From Arbacia lixula (Eukaryota > Echinodermata > Echinoidea > Arbacioida > Arbaciidae), in NCBI GenBank assembly GCA_963669155.1, contig OZ022576.1, forward strand, positions 33,040,498 to 33,104,497: a DNA stretch of 64,000 nucleotides. The letters run 5' to 3'. Both the position numbers and the translations under genes were made by a program. Position 1 is the stretch's first letter, and every line of letters starts with the position of its first letter. The notes beneath the pieces are model-generated. The model worked only from the letters and a program-made list of their open reading frames with translations. It was not told the origin of the DNA and made no database searches. Of the stretch, positions 31,101 through 38,039 are shown one piece after another.

Positions 31101-33600
31101 TGTCACGGTGACTGCATCGCCCAGCGTTCAGGAGGCCTTCTCTGGAGTGAACGATTCTGCTGGGGAGCTGGCCTTTGCCAGGAGGTCGGACAGTGAGGTG
31201 AACGTGGCCGAGGGGTCTGAAGTCAACCTGGAGTGTATCCCTAACAGGGTCAATGCAGTCGTCCAGTGGTATGCACATGGCATGGCGATTGGACCAGGTC
31301 AGTAAAGGAACTATTAAAGTAAAATCAATTATTGTTGTCACTCCCATAGGATATTAAATGGAGGTCTCATGAAATGGAGAGCCACACCCAATACAAATAG
31401 AACGAGAAATACTTGTGTATAAGTATGAGGTGGTCTGTCAATGCAAATTCATGCAAAGAGCTGACAAATGCACGGCGATACCATCTAGTCATTCAAAATC
31501 AGGGGCAACGCTGAAGAAAGCTCATGGCGCACCTACAACATACTTACTTGTCGGTACGTTTCCGGGAACAGTGCAAACCTGGCTCCCATTTCTTAGTAGG
31601 AAACTTGGGAACCGGAGTAAATATGTTAAGATAAAGAAGAGTAGTGGTAAAGAATACATATCAGGACCTGTAATCTTAGCAGAATGGTATAGGCTACATG
31701 AACTTCATTAAGGTAATTGATACTGATATCTCATTATTTTACCTTTAATTATACAACATTGAAATTATCAAATTTGCTAACTTGGTAACGATATATTGGA
31801 TACCCTTTATGATTTTAAAGTGATCAGGGCCCCGTAACATAAGGGTTTGCGATCAATCACAAATTTGAAAGACAAATTCTGATTGGTTACAGGTCAGTCT
31901 TTTGAACAAAAAGCACATGCAACAATGATGTTGATTGGCCATTACCATTTTGCAATCGATCGCAAACCTTCATGTTATGGGGCCCAGAAGGTCACAACAC
32001 AAAAGAGCAGAAGGCCACAAACCGCTGTTCGTTACTGTTTCCATTTTGATTTTGCAGGTACTTCTCTGACTGATGGAGTGCGAATCACTCCTAGCGGGCT
32101 GACCTTCCACTTCCCAAGTGTCCAGACCTCCTACGGTGGCACCTACAAGTGTGTCGTATCTCTGAGTGACGATGAAGGAGAGCAGACCATTGAAGCCAGC
32201 TTCCAGCTTGGTAAGTTTCTGAGACACCTCTTAATAAAATATGGTAGCCAACATTTCAAGCCATTCTAGAATAGTACAATGACAGGAGACAGTGATGTGA
32301 TTTGAATTCTAACAAATAGTTTGCAAATATTTCATGATCAGGAGGGATCTTTTGGAATCTATTTGCTCCCAGGGTGAAGTGGAGGGTGTGCAGTACTATT
32401 GGTACCGCACGGCCTTCACTTCACCGAGGGGACCAGTAGACTCCACAAAAATCCTGAAGAAAGATCATGAAATATTTGTTTTATAGCGTTCATTGATATA
32501 TTCGTTGTTCAATGATTAAATCCTTACCATGGACCTTGTGATAGTGTCCATGCTCTAAGCTCTGAATGTTAGGAGCCCGATTCATTTGTTTTGGATTTCC
32601 TGCGGCTTGAGCAAACCAACAGAAATTTAAGTTGCGCCTTGGCTGCAACATTGCAGGAGCTCCCGTAGCGGGCCCAATGGTTTTCTGCTAAAACGCAAAA
32701 AAAGCAGTTGGAAAGAAATGCGTGTTGTGCATTTACCCGGGATGAACTGATATCGAGACAGAGGGAAAAAGGGGACTATTTTTTTCATGATGTTACGAAA
32801 AAGCTTGTTTTTTTCTCTGACGTCACAAAATAGGCTTTTCCTTCCCTCTGAGCTTCTTTCACTCTATATAGTTGAACTATTTGTGGTCATGTGACACACT
32901 TTTAATCAGTTAATGAACTGGAATATATCAATGAGAGAAAGAATCTTTAAAGGAGCTGTGAAGTGAAAAATTATTGAAATCACAAATTCATGTGAATTTC
33001 ACATTTTATGAATCTTGAATATTTACCAAATGTCATGCAATTTCATTTACACCATGTTACCACCTCCAACCCCACTAAAAGGACATTTTTTACTTGAAAC
33101 CAAATTGCTTGGAAATCGAAAACATTACTGTACTACGTAGAGCGGAAGTGATGTAAATCTGTAGACTCGATCGTGAGCTAGCAGCCTACGTGCACTATTT
33201 TTGAACGCTACAATGCATATGAGAGCGCTGAAATTTGTACCGAAAAATGTCTTCAGGTGATGAAATCACCTTCGATCTTGACTTTAAAATTCTGGATGAA
33301 GAGAGCAGTGGTAGTGATAGTGATGAAAGCCGAAATCTGAGAATTTGACGTTGAAAATGTTGAAAAGTTGCTGTTGACATAGGGACATAGGGGCATAGGG
33401 GAGATTAAAAAAACTCAGCTCGAAACCCCCCCCCCCCCCCACACTTTCAAAAATCCTGCGTACGTGCCTGTTTACAAATAATGGAACAACTCCATTTTGC
33501 CTGCTCTGTGGGTGACATATCAGCCCCGTTGAGGAAGTTCCTGCATTACATGTTGTGTTCTCCATTTCTTTTTTCTCTCCAAGTTGTGGTACCATCCTAA
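963..33600 (+). CDS. Mosaic secreted protein, CUB-(YWTD propeller-EGF)x3-CCPx2-Igx2-trypsin-Ig (27 exons, 5' partial)
   Basis: Join of the 27 exons listed separately; 5,268 nt from the first whole codon to TAA, giving 1,755 residues. Residue ranges, numbered from position 964: CUB C-terminal half 1-60; propeller 1 61-349; EGF1 350-388; propeller 2 389-669; EGF2 670-712; propeller 3 713-981; EGF3 982-1022; CCP1 1023-1081; CCP2 1082-1143; Ig1 1144-1245; Ig2 1246-1343; Cys-containing linker 1344-1394; S1 protease about 1395-1635; Ig3 about 1665-1755. Propeller-EGF modules in LRP5/6 and LRP4 bind extracellular ligands. CCP, Ig and CUB modules also mediate binding, so a substrate-targeted extracellular protease is the natural inference. 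No transmembrane segment follows the last Ig, so secretion is likely. The upstream CUB exon(s) and signal peptide are outside the window. The model could be two transcripts rather than one (see exon 25), but all 26 introns join in frame. No standard gene name recognised. Confidence 0.85.
1582..1824 (+). CDS. Exon 2: propeller 1, blades 1-2
   Basis: Phase 1-1 exon after a TTCTTCTTTCAG acceptor. It reads [16 protein letters not shown] (blade 1) and [15 protein letters not shown] (blade 2), diverged YWTD-type blades. The same position and phases recur in exons 8 and 14, which open propellers 2 and 3. Confidence 0.8.
2254..2699. mobile_element. PIF/Harbinger-like MITE, copy 1
   Basis: 446 bp with perfect 14-bp inverted ends GGGCGTGTTTATCA and direct TTA flanks at 2251-2253 and 2700-2702, the PIF/Harbinger target pattern. 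The interior is rich in AACGCGTTT-like motifs and GGCCTTT. Confidence 0.85.
2801..3017 (+). CDS. Exon 3: propeller 1, blade 3
   Basis: Contains [15 protein letters not shown] and [12 protein letters not shown], textbook LDL-receptor class B sequence. Acceptor TTGCTTACTAG, donor GTATGA, phases 1-2. Joins exon 2 as [11 protein letters not shown]. Confidence 0.92.
3859..3993 (+). CDS. Exon 4: propeller 1, blade 4
   Basis: Reads [20 protein letters not shown] and [11 protein letters not shown]. Acceptor CTCTGTGCAG preceded by a long pyrimidine tract; donor GTAAGT; phases 2-2. Confidence 0.93.
4375..4501 (+). CDS. Exon 5: propeller 1, blade 5
   Basis: Reads [20 protein letters not shown] and FFDLTIAG. 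Acceptor CTCCTCGCAG, donor GTAAGC, phases 2-0. Confidence 0.93.
4502..6057 (+). other. Intron 5: one fold-back element, otherwise unremarkable
   Basis: Besides family A copy 1 I see only AT-rich unique sequence and no supported exon. Confidence 0.6.
4581..5089. mobile_element. Fold-back element family A, copy 1
   Basis: Ends resemble GGGATAGT-CACCCT and AGGGTGAACTATTCC; inside, GGAGACACGTGAAA and a TGACGTCA-containing core flanked by inverted GAGAGCACCTC. Diverged copy. Confidence 0.7.
6058..6202 (+). CDS. Exon 6: propeller 1, blade 6
   Basis: Reads [20 protein letters not shown], a degenerate last blade (FIYAT in place of YWTD). Acceptor CCTTTCAG, donor GTAAGT, phases 0-1. A C-rich then CA-rich tract starts 20 nt after the donor. 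Confidence 0.88.
6741..6857 (+). CDS. Exon 7: EGF-like module 1
   Basis: A symmetrical 1-1 exon with six cysteines ([13 protein letters not shown]...YTCMC...RTCEK), the LRP-type EGF module that caps a YWTD propeller. Acceptor TTGTTTGCAG, donor GTAACA. Confidence 0.94.
6858..8064 (+). other. Intron 7: AT-rich, no supported exon
   Basis: A partial repeat related to the 54387 element starts near 7530 (ACTGTAAAAGTG, TTCGCG-). Nothing else recognised. Confidence 0.5.
8065..8337 (+). CDS. Exon 8: propeller 2, blades 1-2
   Basis: Phase 1-1 exon. [14 protein letters not shown] is blade 1 and [18 protein letters not shown] is blade 2. Acceptor TTCTCTATTACAG, donor GTACTT. Structural equivalent of exons 2 and 14. 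Confidence 0.92.
8469..8622 (+). CDS. Exon 9: propeller 2, blade 3
   Basis: Reads [19 protein letters not shown] and [12 protein letters not shown]. Acceptor TTTTGGGCAG, donor GTGAGG, phases 1-2. The 3.2-kb tandem array starts about 20-50 nt beyond the donor. Confidence 0.94.
8640..11830. repeat. 3.2-kb tandem array in intron 9
   Basis: Units of about 60-85 bp built from AAGACATTGTTTAACCCTTT, GACTCCACTG-TTAGCTGTGG and TATTCAGGGTGACTTT. A higher-order copy of about 414 bp is nearly identical at 8919 and 9333. Another partial copy starts near 10785. No ORF. Confidence 0.95.
12288..12434 (+). CDS. Exon 10: propeller 2, blade 4
   Basis: Reads [20 protein letters not shown] and [12 protein letters not shown]. 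The acceptor GTGTATAG is preceded by a (CT)n run at about 12251-12278 that supplies the pyrimidine tract. Donor GTAATT, phases 2-2. Confidence 0.92.
13131..13248 (+). CDS. Exon 11: propeller 2, blade 5
   Basis: Reads [20 protein letters not shown] and YFDIALYK. Acceptor TTTTCCTTAG, donor GTAAGG, phases 2-0, as in exon 5. Confidence 0.92.
13586..13736 (+). CDS. Exon 12: propeller 2, blade 6
   Basis: Reads [19 protein letters not shown] and [12 protein letters not shown]. Acceptor CGTGGTCTAG, donor GTGAGT, phases 0-1, as in exon 6. Confidence 0.92.
14219..14347 (+). CDS. Exon 13: EGF-like module 2
   Basis: A 1-1 exon with six cysteines ([14 protein letters not shown]...YICMC...KTCFS). Acceptor TTTTCGCAG, donor GTAAGG. 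Confidence 0.94.
14739..14984 (+). CDS. Exon 14: propeller 3, blades 1-2
   Basis: Reads [17 protein letters not shown] (blade 1) and [19 protein letters not shown] (blade 2). Acceptor CCTTTCTCAG, donor GTACGT, phases 1-1. A degenerate copy of its last 14 nt plus donor flank recurs 187 bp downstream. Confidence 0.93.
14971..15270 (+). repeat. 187-bp duplication of exon 14 end and donor
   Basis: ATACGGAGTGGAAC occurs at 14971 (real, followed by GTACGT) and 15158 (followed by ATAAGT). Homology continues through GGCTA-TTCACTTTGCGTTC. Confidence 0.88.
15367..15840. mobile_element. Fold-back element family A, copy 2
   Basis: TTAA at both ends, then AGGAATAGTTCACCCTGAA and its diverged inverse. 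Interior inverted arms (GGAGACACATGAAA / TTTCATGTGTCTC; GGAGGTGCTCTCCC / GGAGAGCACCTCCC). No ORF. Confidence 0.8.
16742..16901 (+). CDS. Exon 15: propeller 3, blade 3
   Basis: Reads [19 protein letters not shown] and [12 protein letters not shown]. Acceptor TGCTTCTCCAG, donor GTGAGT, phases 1-2. Its last 53 nt and the following intron are tandemly duplicated. Confidence 0.94.
16849..17112 (+). repeat. 132-bp tandem duplication across the exon 15 donor
   Basis: Copies 16849-16980 and 16981-17112, only a few differences. Each contains the last 53 nt of exon 15, the GTGAGT donor and a TTTTTGCAG acceptor-like end. Confidence 0.95.
16971..17033 (+). CDS. Potential extra in-frame 63-nt exon created by tandem duplication
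   Basis: The 132-bp duplication places a TGTTTTTGCAG acceptor at 16970 before a second copy of the exon 15 end, which keeps its GTGAGT donor. The segment is 63 nt, enters and leaves in phase 2 and has no stop; it would add 21 residues including [16 protein letters not shown]. The intron to exon 15 would be only 69 bp. Use in transcripts is unknown, and the propeller is complete without it. Confidence 0.3.
17627..17754 (+). CDS. Exon 16: propeller 3, blade 4
   Basis: Reads [20 protein letters not shown] and [10 protein letters not shown]. Acceptor CTTTCCACAG, donor GTTAGA, phases 2-1. The equivalent exons in propellers 1 and 2 leave in phase 2, so the layout diverges here. Confidence 0.93.
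18018..18290 (+). CDS. Exon 17: propeller 3, blades 5-6
   Basis: Reads [19 protein letters not shown] (blade 5) and [17 protein letters not shown] (blade 6) in one exon; the other propellers split these blades by a phase-0 intron. Acceptor AATTGTCTAG, donor GTCTGA, phases 1-1. The donor region is repeated twice more at 85-86 bp spacing. Confidence 0.93.
18283..18480 (+). repeat. 86-bp repeat of the exon 17 donor region, three partial units
   Basis: TCAG/GTCTGATTCCAATCAC recurs with junctions at 18290, 18376 and 18461. Units share CAGTAACAAGT and CCCAACTT-TGT. Confidence 0.9.
18792..19265. mobile_element. Element family D, copy upstream of EGF3 exon
   Basis: TTAA at 18788-18791 and 19266-19269; ends GCCGTCCCTTTTG and AAAGGGGACGGGC; central palindrome TTTTTCGTACTACGAAAAA. 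The right TTAA ends 29 bp before exon 18. Confidence 0.8.
19299..19421 (+). CDS. Exon 18: EGF-like module 3
   Basis: A 1-1 exon with six cysteines ([14 protein letters not shown]...RTCMC...GSCIP). Acceptor TTTCTCGCCAG, donor GTATGA. A TTAA-flanked element ends 29 bp upstream of the exon. Confidence 0.94.
19985..20285. repeat. GATA/GACA-type microsatellite
   Basis: Imperfect GATAGATGGATAGACAGATA-like repeats, with a longer duplicated unit (ACAGATAGGTAGGTAGATAA at 20045 and 20111). Confidence 0.9.
20330..21290. repeat. Dispersed repeat with five internal about 150-bp units
   Basis: Starts GCCTCCGCCACGAAGTGGCT and CCGTCCGCCCGTCCGTCC, then repeats of GGTCAGAGGTCAAAGGTCAA, AACATGGT-CA-AGATGG and CACTACTTGGGG. 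Fragments recur at 25690-26215. Intron 18. Confidence 0.8.
22116..22292 (+). CDS. Exon 19: CCP/sushi module 1
   Basis: One CCP per 1-1 exon. Six cysteines ([26 protein letters not shown]) instead of the usual four, with the G-W signature before the last Cys. Acceptor CTGGTTTAG, donor GTACAT. Confidence 0.9.
   Translation: MHQHCAPWSLTRAASLKTACLYPGGIVQCSAMLALSPPWMPSAARPLGAGIWTSTPSV
22931..23740. mobile_element. Nested element with 30-bp inverted ends
   Basis: About 810 bp, higher GC. Ends CTGTCCCACTATTGCG and, inverted, CTGTCCCACTACTGCG, continuing GCAAGCGTTG on both sides (27 of 30 match). No coding capacity recognised. Confidence 0.75.
23741..24279. mobile_element. Element family D, nested copy
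   Basis: Inverted ends of the type GTCCGTCCCTTTT / AAAAAGGGACGGGC and a central palindrome TTTTTCGTACTACGAAAAA. Same family as 18792-19265. Confidence 0.75.
24644..24829 (+). CDS. Exon 20: CCP/sushi module 2
   Basis: Six-cysteine CCP ([36 protein letters not shown]). Phases 1-1; acceptor TTGCTCGCAG, donor GTTGGT. Confidence 0.92.
25382..25552 (+). CDS. Exon 21: Ig domain 1, N-terminal half
   Basis: Contains the B-strand Cys and C-strand Trp ([19 protein letters not shown]). Acceptor CTTGATCAG, donor GTGACC, phases 1-1. A copy of its last 32 nt plus about 65 nt of intron lies at 26211. Confidence 0.88.
26211..26315 (+). pseudogene. Duplicated exon 21 fragment with intron flank
   Basis: CTGGTACAAGGATGGCCG to the donor, then intron sequence to AGAGGTTCAGGTTG, 690 bp after the original (25521-25619). 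Four extra bases (CTAG-like) sit exactly at the former exon-intron junction. Confidence 0.88.
26350..26818. mobile_element. Fold-back element, ATTAGCC-GATGTGGC type
   Basis: Inverted arms TCATTAGCCCGATGTGGC / TATCGGGCTAATGAAG with repeated AAATAGCTAGCTA. A partial relative begins at 25624. Confidence 0.65.
26882..27436. mobile_element. Tc1-like non-autonomous element (probable)
   Basis: Left end ACAGTACAGGCCAAAAGTTT resembles Tc1-family termini. Inner inverted arms AACAGAAAATCCTACAAAAA / TTTTTTGTAGGATTTTCTT. No transposase ORF; the outer right end is not clear. Confidence 0.5.
27565..27699 (+). CDS. Exon 22: Ig domain 1, C-terminal half
   Basis: Reads [20 protein letters not shown], the E-F strands with D/H-x-G-x-Y-x-C, then [10 protein letters not shown]. 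Acceptor ATACTTCCAG, donor GTAAGT, phases 1-1. Confidence 0.92.
27989..28134 (+). CDS. Exon 23: Ig domain 2, N-terminal half
   Basis: Reads [19 protein letters not shown] and [10 protein letters not shown]. Acceptor TTATCCCTGCAG, donor GTAAGA, phases 1-0. Confidence 0.92.
28490..28855. mobile_element. Pair of short fold-back units with ACCATTGATGGTAACTTTGC motifs
   Basis: Two related units ending GGGCC(T/A)TGTTGCATAAAAC- and its inverse, CTACCATTGATGGTTACTTTGC inside. Intron 23. Confidence 0.55.
28919..29066 (+). CDS. Exon 24: Ig domain 2, C-terminal half
   Basis: Reads [20 protein letters not shown] and [14 protein letters not shown]. Classic DxGxYxC F-strand. Acceptor GACCTTTCAG, donor GTGAGA, phases 0-1. 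Confidence 0.92.
29600..30196. mobile_element. Element family C, copy next to protease exon
   Basis: Shares GGTGAAGTGG-GGGCGTGCAG, CTTCACTTCACCGAGGGGAC, a TGACGTCA-containing core and the end GAACTGGAA-ATATTAATGAG with copies at 32360 and 62745. Ends 33 bp before exon 25. Confidence 0.75.
30230..31297 (+). CDS. Exon 25: linker, complete trypsin-type serine protease, first half of Ig 3
   Basis: One 1,068-nt exon. A linker starts VCGTITYH and includes an acidic ENENENEN run. The S1 domain starts IVGG (30382), with catalytic His in TAAHC (30508), Asp in SDIAL (30667) and Ser in GDSGGP (30961). An Asp six residues before the Ser predicts cleavage after Lys/Arg. Cys pairs fit chymotrypsin-fold 42-58, 168-182 and 191-220; the ICLPP cysteine probably bonds the linker Cys, as in modular complement-type proteases; trypsin's 136-201 pair is absent. 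The residue before IVGG is Tyr, not Arg/Lys. The protease is followed by VNLECIP and VQWYAHG, the first half of Ig 3. The acceptor TCCTCCTTGCAG sets the start. The open frame extends back to 30085 and includes an ATG at 30187 followed by a hydrophobic stretch, so an alternative start is possible. Donor GTCAGT, phases 1-1. Confidence 0.93.
31827..31985. mobile_element. 159-bp MITE, GGGCCCCGTAACATAAGG type, copy 1
   Basis: Inverted ends GGGCCCCGTAACATAAGGGT and CCTTCATGTTATGGGGCCC. Lies 72 bp before exon 26. Confidence 0.8.
32058..32210 (+). CDS. Exon 26: Ig domain 3, C-terminal half
   Basis: Reads [20 protein letters not shown] and TIEASFQL. Acceptor GATTTTGCAG, donor GTAAGT, phases 1-1. Confidence 0.92.
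32360..32940. mobile_element. Element family C, second copy
   Basis: Same orientation and interior as the 29600 copy, including TGACGTCA and GTTGAACTATTTGTGG. Lies in the last intron. Confidence 0.75.
33584..33600 (+). CDS. Exon 27: terminal coding segment and stop
   Basis: After a strong TTTTTTCTCTCCAAG acceptor, phase 1 gives VVVPS then TAA, so the protein ends ASFQLVVVPS. This is a fitting Ig G-strand, which is why I chose this short exon. Only 17 nt are coding. An unseen alternative 3' exon cannot be excluded. Confidence 0.7.
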
Positions 33601-34145
33601 AGCGCATCCTTCGAGATCCCAAGGTGGTGATTGAATCTCTCATCGGAACATTTCGCTACGCCTCTCATCAGATGCTACCACAGCTATTTGCAAAGGAATA
33701 TTCGTAAAGAAATTATACAGTTGATACAATTAAACCAATAATGTGAATGGATGGTTTTAGATATGGAAGTGATGATCAAGCTTAATAAATATGACTGCAT
33801 TCTTTTATTAAACTTTGCTGGTTTTAGACAACATCATGGAGATATTTCTTGTATTAACTGTGTCAGTAGTTTATGTGCTTGCATAAAGATTTATAACGTA
33901 CATGTATAACATACAGTAATTGTTTCAGACCTGAAATCTATTTAGGTAGCAGCCACTTTAATACACCATATTGGACCACAGAATGCATAAACTAGATGGC
34001 ATACACTCATTGCTGAGGAGATGCCTCTGTCAGTGTCATTCCATGTATGCATAATTTTATAAAAATGTTGAGCAATATTCCTTTCCAATGCTCCTGAAAG
34101 TGTTAAGAGTGTACGCTAGATGGACGTGATTTAAACAAATAAAGA
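33601..34145 (+). other. Probable 3' UTR of the mosaic protease gene
   Basis: AT-rich sequence after the stop with AATAAA at 33784 and 34138; the 383-bp duplication repeats the second signal at 34521. Real ends cannot be set from sequence alone. A 40-codon open stretch here in another frame is treated as chance. Confidence 0.45.
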
Positions 34146-34828
34146 AAGTATGGTGTTTCTACCCATACAGGTTGGAGTAGGCACGTTGTCTAATTCTTGC
34201 CAGCTGAAGTTTAAAAAATTGTATAATATTTGCAAACACATTATACATCCAAATCTAGATAGAGTTGGGTTGTGCATGTGATACATGTAGCCAGTCATGT
34301 TGCTTTTAAGAGAATGTAATCATTGCTGAATCTATATGTAACGTAATTTCATATGCATTATCTTACTAACATTGGCATTATTCATTTTTGCTGTCTGATT
34401 TGTAAGCTCTTTATGTGCCACGTCTCATCTGTGGGCGTGTTTATCAAATGTTGAGCAATATTCCTTTCCAATGCTCATGAAAGTGTCAAGAGTGTATGCT
34501 AGATGGACATGATTTAAACAAATAAAGAAAGTACAGTGTTTCTACCTATACAGGTTGGAGTAGGCACGTTGTCTAATTCTTGCCAGCTGAAGTTTAAAAA
34601 ATTGTATAATATTTGCAAACACATTATACATCCAAATCTAGATAGAGTTGGGTTGTGCATGTGATACATGTAGCCAGTCATGTTGCTTTTAAGAGAATGT
34701 AATCATTGCTGAATCTATATGTAACGTAATTTCATATGCATTATCTTACTAACATTGGCATTATTCATTTTTGCTGTCTGATTTGTAAGCTCTTTATGTG
34801 CCACGTCTCATCTGTGGGCGTGTTTATC
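34063..34828. repeat. 383-bp tandem duplication downstream of the protease gene
   Basis: Copies start at 34063 and 34446 and are nearly identical. Each carries an AATAAA (34138, 34521) and ends in GGGCGTGTTTATCAA, the terminus of the adjacent MITE. Confidence 0.93.
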
Positions 34829-35302
34829 AACTCTTTTTTTTGGTAGAATTAAGGTTTCCAAACGCGTTTAAATTTTTTTAAACGCGTTTAAACGAGTTGA
34901 TAAACGCAAAGGTGTTTTGATTATGGGGTTTGGAAAGTTGTTTTGAAACACGCAAATTTGTACGATCCTAAACGCGTTTAAACCAGAAACGCGTTTAAGG
35001 AAGCGAGATAAACGCAAAGCTGTTTTGAAACGCGTTTAAACCATGTGTTTTTGGTGACAAGGCCGGTTTTCGACTTGGGCGTTTGAGTTGATAAACGCAC
35101 TGTTTTTTAAACGCGTTCGTAAAGGCCTTTGGAGTTGATAAACGTACCGTTTTTTAAACACGTTTGGAAACGCGTTCATAAAGGCCTATGGAGTTGATAA
35201 ACGCACCGTTTTTTTAAAGGTGTTAGGAAACGCGTTTGGAAACACGTTCGTAAAGGCCTTTGGAAACGCGTTTAAATTTCTGAAAAGTTGATAAACATTG
35301 CT
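34816..35302. mobile_element. PIF/Harbinger-like MITE, copy 2
   Basis: Left end GGGCGTGTTTATCAACTC; interior of repeated AAACGCGTTTAAAC and GAGTTGATAAACGC motifs; right end degenerate (GTTGATAAACATTGC). Several internal units are duplicated relative to copy 3. Confidence 0.75.
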
Positions 35303-36179
35303 TTTCATGAGGGCCCTACATTATTACCGCAGTTATTGGATCAAGCGATCCTACCTTCACCAAGCTGTTTGTAAGAACGACTCTACGCGTGACTGGTGAC
35401 CTGTTCTTGTGCTATTAAAGTCGGGTTCTCAATGATTGTGATTTCCATCAGCTTAAAGTTGAAATCTGATCTTTGTCAATTAAATATTTTGTTGTTAACA
35501 AGCTTCTGAATACAAAGTTTATGATTTGTCACATTTTATTACGATTGTTGGAAATGATCTCCCACAATGTTAAAACAGAAACAAAATTTACAAGGAAATG
35601 TTAGGCATACACCCAGTAGTAAGGATAGCGTGCTCCATCCTGTAAATTAGTCAGATTAAATGAGACTCTTTCGGTATTTGTTTCCATGTTGTCGTGTCTT
35701 GACCCGTGAACTAGAAATAGCTTCCACTTCCACTATACATGTACATGTACCATGCCACTTCCACCATATGCAGGATAGTGTAGATCAATCTGAGCGAGAC
35801 CAAGCACTAGTTATCGGCCCTCCGTGACTCCATATATCAACATGTTCATATTCTTTGTTACTTTCTCTTTTTTGTGTGTGTGTGTGTGTAAACCAAGCTT
35901 AATTTATTTTTTGTTGTAGCATAAGGCTTAATTTAGTAATGATATCTTATCTAGCTGTATTGAAAATTATGGCAATTTATACGATAAATGAATAAACAAA
36001 GTAATTCAATACTGGTATTGCAAGATATTTTATGTTCTCTTTTTATTGTGAGCTTGCCATTGGTATTTTAATTTTTATTGATATTAATCTTTAATGATTA
36101 GGTTTGTAATTGTTTTTTATTTTTTTGCCCAATATGATCCAATGTAATGTACGAACATTGAGAGGGATATCAGTGGAAT

Positions 36180-36283
36180 TCATTAACAATTTAGAAATCA
36201 TAGCTCACAAATACACACCATAATTGCACACACATGCGCACACATCATAACACATGTATAATAAAAACATACACACCATAATT

Positions 36284-36330
<47 letters not shown>

Positions 36331-36484
36331 TAATACAAACATACCCACCATAATTTCACACACACGCACACATCATAACACAAGCAGACACAAAACACAC
36401 ATAATACAAACATACACGTCATACACAGTCACATACACATCATAATACACCCATGTACACCATGACACACATATATACTGTAAT

Positions 36485-36568
<84 letters not shown>

Positions 36569-36600
36569 AATACACTGTACTGCGCGCACACACACAAACC
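36180..36600. repeat. (CA)n microsatellite region
   Basis: Pure CA runs at about 36287-36325 and 36492-36562, within imperfect ACACAT-rich sequence. Confidence 0.95.
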
Positions 36601-37111
36601 ATGAACCATATTAATGAATAGTCCTGATTAAGCCTACATGTATTCTAGATTCATTTCAGTTATGGATACATTATATTTCCTTCCATATGTATCCGATAGT
36701 ATGATCAGTAACAATTGGTTTATAGCAGGGAATTCAAAAGGTAAAATCATGCTCTATGTCAGAAGCAAATACATCACAGAGGGTCTTACTTTCTAGTAGG
36801 GGAAGAAATGAGGTAGGGTAATACCTTATACAAAAATTGTCCATCTTATGGAGGTGGAATTGCCCATCTCATAGGAGTAAAATGTGCCATCCAGGGATGA
36901 AATTATAAGGTTTTGCCCCCTGGAATGGTAAACAGATCTTTAAAAGCATTAACCCCCTCTCACAGTAATGAATGATTAATAGATGTAAAGCCTCATGAAT
37001 TTGCAAAGTTTATCTCCTTTTCTTAGCTTCACGGAAGAGTGTGCTTGATTGCCTGAATTTGTCATTGCGATGACAAGAAAGCATACTTGTTCTTCGTATG
37101 TCGTGTATCTA

Positions 37112-37397
37112 TAAAGGGATAGTTCATCCTGAAATCATTTTGTTTTCAATAAAAGGAGACACATGAAAGAAACATTAATGAAGGTTGGACGAAAATCGGT
37201 CAAAGGAAAAGAAGTTACATGTATTTGATTTTAAAACTTTGATTCTGTGACGTAGCGTGCGAGGTGCTCGCCCAATGTTGCGTAAATTTTTTTGGGGAAA
37301 ATGTCCATTTCAATTTTCGTCAAACATTCACTAAGAGATTTTTTTCATGCTTCTGCTTTCATTGAACCCAACTTATCTTCAGGGTGAACTCTCTAAT
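37112..37397. mobile_element. Fold-back element family A, copy 3 (shortened)
   Basis: Same left end (AAAGGGATAGTTCATCCTG) and right end (CAGGGTGAACT), with an internal deletion of the core. Confidence 0.7.
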
Positions 37398-37433
37398 TCT
37401 TCTATGTAAGTACCAAGGTTTCTAAACAGATCA

Positions 37434-38036
37434 TAAAGGGCCCCTGTCATCAAAATATATGTCAACTTCTGCTGATGCAACTTAATATGTAAAATCCAAT
37501 AAAAATATGTGTCCTATATTTTAAAATAATTTTTCTATATTTTTTCTTAGCACTAATAAGCCCTGCCTCCACTCAAGATTCCCCCTGTGACATTATCAAA
37601 GGTAGAAATTAGCAGGATAACAGACATAATTTATACACAAACTAAACATTGCAATGACTACCTGCAAGTGCTTATAATGGCATCACACAGCTAGCACATT
37701 TCTGACATAAGGAAACGATTATTCCCAGATGAAAGGTTGTTACATGGTATTGTGTGATGCTCTTGTGGGCAGGTGGAGGTAGTGATTGCAATGTTTAATT
37801 TGCGCATAAATTCTGCTTATTATCCTGCTAATTTCTACCTTTATAATGATGTCACAGGGGGAATCTTGAGTTGGAAGATATTTTGGTGGGGCTTATCAGT
37901 GCTGAGAAAAAAAAAATAATAAAAATCATTTGAAAATATAGGACACATATTTCTATTGAACAGTAAGTGATTTTGTTATGTTCATATTATGTTGCATCAA
38001 CATAAGTCTACATACATTTTGATGACAGGGGACCTG
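37434..38036. mobile_element. Fold-back element family B, copy 1
   Basis: Ends GGCCCCTGTCATCAAAAT and ATTTTGATGACAGGGGACC. Internal inverted arms include CCCCTGTGACATTATCAAAG and its inverse. Confidence 0.75.
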
Positions 38037-38039
38037 TAA

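Noticed and set aside
30651..31347. ORFs antisense and out of frame across the protease exon
   Set aside because: Shadows of the S1 coding frame, without recognisable domains.
33247..33349. Short [12 protein letters not shown] with an acidic Ser-rich tail
   Set aside because: 34 codons only, no splice context or domain; probably part of a decayed repeat.
33585..33708. 40-codon open frame beginning CGTILKRIL after the last acceptor
   Set aside because: Wrong phase for exon 26. The in-phase reading gives a good Ig end and stop.
36180..36609. Cys/Val- and Thr/His-rich ORFs
   Set aside because: Translations of CA/TG microsatellites.
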